Assembly: GCA_029880025.1 (NCBI GenBank)
Contig: JAOUPE010000040.1
Coordinates: forward strand, 1-9,597
Source: Caldifarciminota bacterium
GTDB taxonomy: Bacteria; Hydrothermota; Tepidihabitantia; Tepidihabitantales; JAOUPE01
DNA: 9,597 nt
Direction: 5' to 3'
In this document: in pieces, positions 1-8,200 of the stretch
Position numbering within the stretch: the first letter of the stretch is position 1
Layout of the letters: each line of letters opens with the position of its first letter
Program-made: the position numbers and the translations under genes
The notes under the pieces: model-generated
Seen by the model: the letters and a program-made list of their open reading frames with translations, nothing else
Database searches by the model: none
Told to the model about the DNA's origin: nothing

Positions 1-332
1 GTAGTTTCAATCTTAGCACCGGTTGGTGCAACCGATTCAACGGCAACGATTGTGCCGCGCTGCAGTGTTTACAATTACAGTTCATTACCTGCCACATTCC
101 CGGTTACCTATCGAATTTCTGGACCAGTCACTTATAATAATACCCAGACCGTAAATAATCTTCCAGCCGGTTCTGGTATTGCGGTCAGTTTTGCTGCCTG
201 GACGGTCGGACCAAGAGGAAATTATACGACCCGTTGTTCTACAGAAGTTAATCCAGATACCAATCGAGCCAATGACGCTGTATCTGATTCATTTAGGATT
301 ATTGTTCATGATGTTGCTACACTCGAGATTCT
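1..332 (+). repeat. Near-identical direct repeat, copy 1
   Basis: This stretch matches bases 637-968 with eight substitutions and no indels when aligned by eye, at an offset of 636 bases. Just after base 332 the two copies fall abruptly to ordinary paralogue-level similarity. The left limit cannot be seen because the window starts inside the copy. Confidence 0.9.
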
Positions 333-3300
333 TGCGCCACGTGGTGTTATTCAAGCAAACAGTATGGTTACACCACAGGCAATCTTTAGTAACTACGGAA
401 CTGAATCCGAAACATTCGATGTATCGCTGGTTGTTCTTACTACCCCGCCTGCTTCCTGGACACAGAATATAACTCTTAATCCTGGACAGACTAACACGAT
501 AAATTTCGCACCACCGTGGATCGCATCTCCAGCCGGTACTCATTCGGTCCGGTGTTCAACTTCATTAGCGAGCGATTCGATTCCGGGCAATAACCTTCAG
601 GTTGAACAGGTTACGGTATGGGATGATGATGCAGGGGTAGTTTCAATCTTAGCACCGGTTGGTGCAACCGATTCAACGGCAACGATTGTGCCGCGCTGCA
701 GTGTTTACAATTACAGTTCATTACCTGCCACATTCCCGGTTACCTATCGAATTTCTGGACCAGCTACTTATACCAATACCCAGACCGTAAATAATCTTCC
801 AGGGGGTTCTGGTATTGCGGTCAGTTTTGCTGCCTGGACGGTCGGACCAAGAGGAAATTATACGACCCGTTGTTCTACAGAAGTTAATCCAGATACCAAT
901 CGAGCCAATGACGCGGTATCGGATTCATTTAGGATTATTGTTCATGATGTTGCTACACTCGAGATTCTGGCGCCGCGTGGTGCGGTTCAGGCAAACCTCC
1001 CGGTCACCCCGCAAGCGGTTGTCCAGAGTTTTGGAACTGAAACCGAAACATTTGATGTTTCGCTTGTTATTCTCACCGTACCTCCAGCTTCCCGCACCAT
1101 CTCGGTAACTTTAACACCCGGAGAAATTGACACGGTAAGCTTTCTGCCCTGGGTAGCAGCGCCGGTCGGCGTATATCAGGTCAGATGCTCAACTGAATTA
1201 GCAAATGATTCGATTGCTGCCAATAATCTGCAGATTGATACGGTCATCGTATCGGATGAGGATGTTGGCGTTACGGCAATCTTTTATCCGACCGGAGTGA
1301 TTGATTCAACCACAACCTTAATACCTTCGGTCGAGGTCTTTAATTATGGTTCGAATCCAGCCACATTCCCGGTTATCTTCCGAATTGCCGGTCCGGTCAA
1401 TTACGCTGACACGCAAACCGTGAATAATCTTTTGCCAAGTACTGCGGATACGGTTAATTTCAATGCCTGGACAATCGGACCGCGCGGTAATTATACGACG
1501 CAATGTACAACTGCGTTTGTTTCCGACACTGGTGCGACCAATGATACACTATCTGGTGCATTTGAAATCATTGTCCACGATGTCAGTGCTAATCAGATTC
1601 TTGCCCCGCGCGGCTTAGTTAATTTGAATACTTCAATTAATCCTCGAGCGATAATTAGTAACCTGGGAACCGAAGTCGAAACCCTGGATGTCTCGTTAGT
1701 TGTGCTTACCGCACCACCGGCTGCCTGGACCGATTCCGGAAGAGTCATGAATCCAGGACAAACCGACACGGTCAATTTTGCTCCGCCCTGGACCGCAAGT
1801 CCGGTTGGCATTTATCAGGTGAGATGTTCAACCGATTTGGCAGGCGATTCAATCCCGGTCAATAATCTGCAAATCGATACGGTCGAAGTGGTTGATTATG
1901 ACGTTGGAGTTATTGCAATTATTTACCCGGTCGGTGTTATTGATTCTTCAGTCGGAACCCTAATCCCGCAGGCGAGCATAAGGAACTATGCTTCAGTTGC
2001 GGTTAATTTTCCGACAATATTCCAGATTAGCGGTCCGACTAACTGGGCTGATACCCAAACGGTCAATCTCGGTCCAGGACAAACCGATACGATTAATTTC
2101 GTGGCTTGGACAGTTGGACCACTTGGCAACTACACGACCCGCTGCACTACTGGCTTGGTCGGTGATTTGAATCCAAATAACAATTTTCGTGACAGCGTAT
2201 TTAGGGTTCGCGGAGCTGGTGGTAATGTTGGTGTTACCGCATTGATTCTGAATCCGGCTGGACCAAGCGTTGATTCAGGAACCACGGTTTCAATTTCGGC
2301 TCGGGTCAAAAACTTCGGGACCGTAAGTGCTGACTTTCCAGTCATCACAACAATCAGTACTTTCTATGTGGATACGCAACCGGTGACTAATTTAAATCCC
2401 GGTGACTCGATAACGCTGAGCTTTGATGATTGGCTGGCGATTCAACGCGGTTCACATATGGTCCGGTGCAGTACCGCCTTAGTTGGCGATATCGACTCAA
2501 CCGATGACCGTCGAACCCGAACCATGCAGGTTTTGGTCCGGGATGCGGCGACGGTTTCGATTTTAAGACCAATCGGTAATAATGATTCGGTCGCCGGCAC
2601 AATCATACCACAAGCCACAGTGCGCAATCTCGGCAATATGGTTATTGATAGTTTCCCGGTTTACTTTACGATTAATGGACCAGTGACTTGGACTGATTTC
2701 CAAATGGTCAGAAACCTGCCCGCTGGTCAGCCGCTAACAATTGATTTCAATGCCTGGACAATTGGACCAGTTGGCGCATACACCACGAGTTGCACTACGG
2801 CATATGCTTTGGATATGAATCCGGCTAATGACCGACGCACCAGTCAATTCTGGATTCAGCGCTGTGATATCAGTGTTGATTCGATAATCTCGCCACTCGG
2901 CACAATCGATTCGAGTTCGACCGCTACGGTTCAAGCCTCAGTTACCAATTTCGGGACATCGATTAAAACCTTCCTTGCAATATTCCGTATCGGCACCTTC
3001 TATAACGATAGTTTATCCGTGACCTTAGCGTCGGGTGAAGATTCAATAGTCACTTTTGACAACTGGATCGTAGCCCAGCCGGAAGGAATCTATCCGGTCC
3101 AATGCACAACCGTGATTGCTAATGATATCAATGATGTAAATAACCAGGATACTGGTTCGGTGAGAGTAAGAGTGAAGGATGCTGCAATTGACTCGATTCT
3201 TTATCCGGTTTCGGTAATTCCACCGGGCAGAATTACGCCTCAAGCCCGAGTCTGTAACAATGGTGGGGACTCTGCCAGTTTCTATACTTACTTCATGATT

Positions 3301-5085
3301 CTTGATGACACGGCAACCGTTTATATAGATTCGTTCTATGTGGATAGACTGGCTCCGGATACTAGTCAGGATATTAGCTTCCTGGATTGGGATGCAACAG
3401 CCGGCATTTATACTGCGCGTTGTTCGCTTAGCTTAGCCGGGGACATGATGCCAACTAATGATACGCTATCCCTTATCTTCAATGTGGCGGAAAGAGATGT
3501 TGGTGTAACAAGAATTGTTTATCCAGGTCGTCAAACATTAAGGGGTGCAATTCAACCACGCACCATGGTAAAGAATTATTCAAGTGTCACTGAATCGTTC
3601 TGGTCCTGGTTCAGTATCACCGAGGTTGCGACTGGAACTCTGGTTTATTTCGATTCGGTTTATTGTTCGAATTTACCCGGTTGGCGAGAACAAATTCTTG
3701 ATTTCCCAATTTGGTTCGCCGATTCGGTCAATTTCGGAAGTTACGACCTTGTAAGTTACACTGCCTTACTTGGAGATGCTAACCCGGCTAATGATACAGC
3801 CATCGGCTCGGTTCGGATTGATTCGGTCATTTTACCAAAATGGGCGCAAAGAGCTGATGTGCCATACGGACCGCGTGCGCGTGCGGTAAAACATGGTGGC
3901 AGTATAACCTATGGTGGGAATGACCAAATCTTTGCCTTAAAAGGTGCTAATACTAATGAATTCTATTCCTATGATATTAACCTCGATGCCTGGAAGCCTA
4001 AAGATACAATGCCTTATTCGCCTTATCGAAGAAAACGAGTAAAACGAGGCGCGGCTCTGTGTTATGATGGTCGTAACACAATCTACGCTATAAAAGGGTC
4101 AAACACTTTAGAATTCTGGGCATATACTTACACTGCGGTATCTGATACCTGGCTCATGATGATAGATGTGCCACCAGGTGCAAGACGGATAAAGGGTGGT
4201 TCAGATATAGTTTATGTGACTTATGGTGGTGACGAATATGTTTACTGCTTGAAAGGAAGCAAAACTCCGGAATTCTATGCCTATTCGGTCGGTACTAATA
4301 CCTGGATTCCAAGAAGTCCGGTTCCGCCTGGACCGAGAAATAAAGCACCAAGGTATGGTAGCTGCATGACCTATGATAGAATCAATAACAAAATCTATGT
4401 TCTCAAGGGTTACTACAACGAGTTCTATGAATATGATATTGCAACTGATGTGTGGACAGTCAAAGCCGACCTGCCAATCATCGGCTTCTCCGGGGTAAAG
4501 AAAGTTAAACACGGTGCGGCTTTGGCGGCTGACGAATCCGGGCATATATACGCATTTAAAGGCAATAATACTCTTGAATTCTGGATTTATCATACCGATG
4601 AGGATTGGTGGGAACAGACCGAACCAATACCATTGGGACCGAGTTATCGAAAAGTTAAATATGGTGGCAATCTCTGCTATGCACCGAATAACGGCAGGAT
4701 ATACGCATTAAAAGGAAATAAGACATTTGAATTTTGGGTATATGACCCAAGTCTAAAAATGATTTTTGCCGAACCACCGAGTTCAGCAAGTCCATCCGGT
4801 AATATGGAAAGTGACCAACCAGAGCTTAACCTGACTAAATTCAAAGTGACCCCGAATCCTAATTCCGGTAGATTTGCTCTCAAATATAACGTAAAGAGGA
4901 ATGGTTCGGTGAGACTCAGACTCTATAACGTCTTAGGCGAATTGGTTTTCGAAAAGACCGGTCAGACCCAGAACGGATCCGGTATAATTACAGTTGATGC
5001 GACCGAGCTCTCAGCCGGTATTTATGTAATGAAGGTTGTAAGCGGTAATCAGCAATTCGTCGGAAAAGTTCTGATTCAAAAGTAA
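1..5085 (+). CDS. Secreted CARDB-repeat / Kelch-propeller protein with T9SS C-terminal sorting domain (5' partial)
   Basis: The frame is open from base 1, so the start and any signal peptide lie upstream; 1694 residues are visible. Residues 1-1278 form 12 tandem CARDB-like beta-sandwich repeats of about 105 residues. They typically open D-V-x-x-x-x-I-L-x-P-x-G and close with T-T-R-C-S-T, then an N-P-x-N-D-like segment. Residues 1281-1583 form six Kelch-like blades, each with a K-G-x-N-T-x-E-F-W/Y core and a lysine/arginine-rich turn before the first strand; the opening W-A-Q-R-A-D-V-P strand probably closes the ring. Residues about 1613-1694 are a T9SS type A sorting domain (F-K-V-T-P-N-P, Y-N-V-L-G, G-I-Y-V-M-K). 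In known systems this tail directs export across the outer membrane and is cleaved for surface attachment or release. A structural or adhesive surface role is inference; no catalytic motif is visible. A terminator follows directly. The next gene repeats the CARDB, Kelch and sorting modules. Confidence 0.9.
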   Translation, partial: VVSILAPVGATDSTATIVPRCSVYNYSSLPATFPVTYRISGPVTYNNTQTVNNLPAGSGIAVSFAAWTVGPRGNYTTRCSTEVNPDTNRANDAVSDSFRIIVHDVATLEILAPRGVIQANSMVTPQAIFSNYGTESETFDVSLVVLTTPPASWTQNITLNPGQTNTINFAPPWIASPAGTHSVRCSTSLASDSIPGNNLQVEQVTVWDDDAGVVSILAPVGATDSTATIVPRCSVYNYSSLPATFPVTYRISGPATYTNTQTVNNLPGGSGIAVSFAAWTVGPRGNYTTRCSTEVNPDTNRANDAVSDSFRIIVHDVATLEILAPRGAVQANLPVTPQAVVQSFGTETETFDVSLVILTVPPASRTISVTLTPGEIDTVSFLPWVAAPVGVYQVRCSTELANDSIAANNLQIDTVIVSDEDVGVTAIFYPTGVIDSTTTLIPSVEVFNYGSNPATFPVIFRIAGPVNYADTQTVNNLLPSTADTVNFNAWTIGPRGNYTTQCTTAFVSDTGATNDTLSGAFEIIVHDVSANQILAPRGLVNLNTSINPRAIISNLGTEVETLDVSLVVLTAPPAAWTDSGRVMNPGQTDTVNFAPPWTASPVGIYQVRCSTDLAGDSIPVNNLQIDTVEVVDYDVGVIAIIYPVGVIDSSVGTLIPQASIRNYASVAVNFPTIFQISGPTNWADTQTVNLGPGQTDTINFVAWTVGPLGNYTTRCTTGLVGDLNPNNNFRDSVFRVRGAGGNVGVTALILNPAGPSVDSGTTVSISARVKNFGTVSADFPVITTISTFYVDTQPVTNLNPGDSITLSFDDWLAIQRGSHMVRCSTALVGDIDSTDDRRTRTMQVLVRDAATVSILRPIGNNDSVAGTIIPQATVRNLGNMVIDSFPVYFTINGPVTWTDFQMVRNLPAGQPLTIDFNAWTIGPVGAYTTSCTTAYALDMNPANDRRTSQFWIQRCDISVDSIISPLGTIDSSSTATVQASVTNFGTSIKTFLAIFRIGTFYNDSLSVTLASGEDSIVTFDNWIVAQPEGIYPVQCTTVIANDINDVNNQDTGSVRVRVKDAAIDSILYPVSVIPPGRITPQARVCNNGGDSASFYTYFMILDDTATVYIDSFYVDRLAPDTSQDISFLDWDATAGIYTARCSLSLAGDMMPTNDTLSLIFNVAERDVGVTRIVYPGRQTLRGAIQPRTMVKNYSSVTESFWSWFSITEVATGTLVYFDSVYCSNLPGWREQILDFPIWFADSVNFGSYDLVSYTALLGDANPANDTAIGSVRIDSVILPKWAQRADVPYGPRARAVKHGGSITYGGNDQIFALKGANTNEFYSYDINLDAWKPKDTMPYSPYRRKRVKRGAALCYDGRNTIYAIKGSNTLEFWAYTYTAVSDTWLMMIDVPPGARRIKGGSDIVYVTYGGDEYVYCLKGSKTPEFYAYSVGTNTWIPRSPVPPGPRNKAPRYGSCMTYDRINNKIYVLKGYYNEFYEYDIATDVWTVKADLPIIGFSGVKKVKHGAALAADESGHIYAFKGNNTLEFWIYHTDEDWWEQTEPIPLGPSYRKVKYGGNLCYAPNNGRIYALKGNKTFEFWVYDPSLKMIFAEPPSSASPSGNMESDQPELNLTKFKVTPNPNSGRFALKYNVKRNGSVRLRLYNVLGELVFEKTGQTQNGSGIITVDATELSAGIYVMKVVSGNQQFVGKVLIQK
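637..968 (+). repeat. Near-identical direct repeat, copy 2
   Basis: Second copy of the 332-base repeat. It covers almost all of one A-type CARDB-like domain and the first residues of the following B-type domain. The eight differences come in four pairs: V to A, N to T and A to G changes, plus two silent changes in adjacent codons. The repeat preserves the frame, so recombination between the copies would add or delete exactly 212 residues (636 bases). Confidence 0.9.
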
Positions 5086-5098
5086 CACTAAAAAACTT

Positions 5099-5136
5099 AA
5101 GAGCCCGCACTTTAAAGAGTGCGGGCTTTTCTTTTT
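5099..5136 (+). terminator. Rho-independent terminator after the first gene
   Basis: A perfect 10-bp stem, AGCCCGCACT (5102-5111) with AGTGCGGGCT (5118-5127), encloses a six-base loop TTAAAG and runs into TTTTCTTTTT. It lies 13 bases after the stop codon, and the upstream A residues can extend the stem. It should separate transcription of the two large genes. The right arm is preceded by AAG and the left by AA, so a weaker terminator on the other strand is possible but has no gene to serve. Confidence 0.93.
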
Positions 5137-5159
5137 AAAAATTCAGTAGATAAAAACTC

Positions 5160-5187
5160 TTGACTTCAGTTCATTTATTAGTAAATT
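5160..5187 (+). promoter_or_regulatory. Candidate sigma-70-like promoter for the second large gene
   Basis: TTGACT (5160-5165) is followed after 16 bases by TAAATT (5182-5187), four of six matches to TATAAT. Transcription would start near 5194 and give a leader of about 30 bases. The site lies between a strong terminator and a strong ribosome binding site, where a promoter is expected. It does not resemble the TAnnTTTG element of Bacteroidota. The whole gap is AT-rich, so chance matches are easy. Confidence 0.4.
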
Positions 5188-5212
5188 ACTGCCCGTGTAA
5201 AAATTCGAAAAA

Positions 5213-5218
5213 AAGGAG
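5213..5218 (+). promoter_or_regulatory. Shine-Dalgarno site AAGGAG fixing the start of the second gene
   Basis: AAGGAG within an A-rich run lies five bases before the ATG at 5224. It is a strong, well-spaced ribosome binding site. It supports this ATG as the start, and the encoded protein begins with a proper signal peptide from that residue. Confidence 0.85.
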
Positions 5219-5223
5219 TTAAG

Positions 5224-8200
5224 ATGAAGAAGGCAATATTTAAAATTCATGATAAAACAGCGGTTTGTTTAATATTGGTTTTAATGTTTTCTATGATAAA
5301 TTCATCAGCAGCACAAAATCCAATTTTACCTTTACTGGCGGATTGGGATACCACTTTTCTCTTTTCTGGCTCGGGGAGATTGCAAAAGATTGCAATTGGC
5401 AATCATCTGAAAGGAATTACTGATGACACCTTTCGAATTGCCACTGGTCAGTCAACGGCGGCGGAAAATGCAATAATCCTTACCGATACTTCAAGTATGC
5501 CACCAATGGGATGGCGCGTTGAGATTCCGTTTTCTGGAATTAGTGACAATGGGATTATGAGTGTTGCGATTGGTGATATTGACGGCGATGCAGTGAATGA
5601 GGTTGTCTTTGGTCAGGAGCGTGGAACCTTAAGACGAGTAAAATGGCTTAGTAATACTTGGAACGTAATTCAAATTGATTCTCAAGTTGGAGAGGTTTGT
5701 GACATAGCGATTGGTGATGCGGATAACAATGGCGTCACCGATATAATTTTTGCCTGCCACAATGATGTTTTCAGAAGTTATTGGACAGGTGGTTCCTGGC
5801 TAACTAATCGAATCTGGTCAGGCGATGGCAGTTTATGCCAGGGAGTAGCGATTGGTGATTTTGATGATTCTTTTCCCGGAAATGAGATAGTTGCCGTTAC
5901 TTATCTTGGCAAGGCAGTGCGAATCAGATGGTCAGGTTCGGCTTGGGAAAGTTATGTTATGCACGATAATTCGTTCTGTCGTTTTTTCAACCCTTCGATT
6001 GGCGAATTTGACTCCATAAATCCAGGACCGGAGATTGTTTTTGGTAATAGTTCAAGAACTTCCACTTATGGTTCAGTGATTGAACTTTATGGTTCAGATA
6101 CTTCTTGGTCAATAAGGAGAATTTATCACCCAGCATTGGCTGAACCATGTCAAAACACAGCAATCGGGGATGTCTTAGACGAAAACCCAGGCAAAGAGGT
6201 AGTCAGTGTATCGAGCGGGACACGAACCATAGTTCGAGTTATATATGGTAGTGGTTCAAATTGGTCAAATCAAATTGTCGCAAATTTCCCTATGGTACAG
6301 TTTTCCGGATTAGCAGTTGGTGATATTAATAAATACCGTAGTCACAACCAAGAAATCGCTTTTGCCCGAAACACAATCCTTTACGAAGCCGAACAGCGAC
6401 TGCCACCTGGACCAATAATAATCAATGTCTCGCATAATCCAATCATTCCCTTATTCAATGAAACCGTAACCGTTAAAGCGAAAATTCTTGATACTTTAAC
6501 CATAATTGCGGATAGTCTTTATTATGCAATAAATGACCCAGCCTATTGGCAACCGATTGCGCATTGCAATGTTGATTCATTTTACTATTATGCGATCCCA
6601 GCTCAAGATACCGGAACCTCTATCTATTATTTTGTTAAAGCAAAAAACAATAAGGGCGGAGAGACCCAAAGCCCAATCTTCACCTATCAAGTTGCCTGTG
6701 AACACGGTATTTACCAAATTCAATATACTACTGGACCGTCTGATACTTCTCCAGACAATGACAAATTTGTTCATACTAAAGGAATCGTAACCGGTGTATT
6801 TGGAAGATATTTTAACATCGAAGAGGAACCTGGTAGTGCCTGGCGCGGCATCCATATCCGCCGTCCAGAATTCAACGATACATTCCCTAATCTGGTAATC
6901 GGCGATAGCATTGAAGTTCTGGGACGGGTTGTTGAATTTCTTAACCAGACCGTAATCAATGTTTTTTATGATAGCGGCGGTAGGGTCCAGCAAATTGTTT
7001 CAGGCAGACCGCTGCCTTGCACAACTCTTATCAAAATTCCTCAGATTGCTGAATCGCTTGAAGGTTCATTGGTCAAACTTGATACGGTTCGTTTCAAAAC
7101 CTTTGGAACCTTCCAATCTAATACCGCTTATTGGGTATACAATTTTGCTGAAACCGAATCGATTACTGTCTATATCCGAAGCGAAACAAATATTCCGAGT
7201 GTTTCGATTCCTCGAGGCTACCTGCTTTTGACCGGTATCGTTAATCAAAACCAGAGCAATTATCAAATCCTTGCCAGAGCAATGGCAGACCTTAATTTAT
7301 TACCGGTTGATTTTGGTGCAACCGAAATTATCAGTCCACCCGATACGGTCAATTATGGTGATAGCATAATTCCAAAAATTATCGTCAGGAACTACCAGAT
7401 GACGCCGGTGGTAAATCTTTCAGTCTGGCTACATATCGGCACCACCTATAACAATGAACATGTCTTTTCAAAACTCGCTCCTCAGCAATTTGATACGGTA
7501 GAATTTGCACCATGGTTGGCAAATACTGGGCAGCATCAAATCACTGCTTATACTAAACTGCATAATGACCTGAACCCTCAAAATGATACAGTCCTGGATT
7601 GGGTTTTTGTGCGAGCTTCCTCTTCTCCTCCGAACAAATGGGAACGAATGGTAGATATTCTGACCGAGCCTTCGGGCAAGAAGCCAAAATCCAGTAGCTG
7701 TATGGCTGGACGCCAGGGCAAAATTTACTTCCTGAAAGCCTCCAATACCCAGGACTTTCATATCTATACACCAAATGCTGGTGTCGGAACCTGGACGGTT
7801 GGCGAAACCATACCCATCGGAACTAAAGAAACCGGTGATGGCAAGAAGCCAAAAGGCGGCGCAGCGATGACAAGTTATGAAGATGCTGTATATGTTTTGC
7901 GCGGCAATAATCGAGCCGGATTCTGGAAATATCAAGCCTATGCCAGTCAAAATTACGCCATCGGCTGGCATAAACTTACCAATATACCCCAAGCCGTCAA
8001 AAAACCTAAAGACGTTTCAGGATTGGTAGCAGTTACTAAAGACGGTAACGATTACATCTTTGCAATGAAAGGTTCTAAGACCAATGAATTCTATCTCTAT
8101 GATATTGCTGATGACACCTGGACTCTGGTCAGTAGTCCACCGATAGGTGTCAGTGCCAGAATCGGTTATAAGAAAGGTTCTTGTCTTTGCTATGATGGGA

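Larger units (their letters stand above)
1..3834 (+). repeat. Array of 12 tandem CARDB-like domain repeats within the first gene
   Basis: Repeat units begin at about 1 (its first residues are cut off), 310, 628, 946, 1261, 1579, 1900, 2224, 2542, 2866, 3178 and 3496. Units 1, 3, 5 and 7 are of one subtype, with a F-x-I-x-G-P core and a G-N-Y-T-T-R/Q-C ending. Units 2, 4 and 6 are of a second subtype, with an L-V-V/I-L-T-x-P-P-A core and a V-R-C-S-T ending. Units 1-7 therefore amplify as a two-domain block of about 212 residues. Units 8-12 are single and more divergent. The array continues off the left edge, so the true unit count is unknown. Confidence 0.85.

Noticed and set aside
1..3834. 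CRISPR-like or non-coding tandem repeat array
   Set aside because: The units are about 315 bases, hold one reading frame and encode Ig-fold domains. There are no short repeats with unique spacers.
4201..4593. 130-codon - strand open frame inside the Kelch region
   Set aside because: It is antisense to a clearly coding, domain-bearing region, and its length is explained by the codon bias of the real gene.
5224..5313. Lipoprotein signal using Cys-15
   Set aside because: The residues before this cysteine (T-A-V) do not make a lipobox and it lies before the hydrophobic core. A standard signal peptide cleaved after S-S-A-A fits better.
7468..7992. 174-codon - strand open frame inside the second large gene
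   Set aside because: It is antisense to the CARDB and Kelch regions, with no start signal and no protein features of its own.
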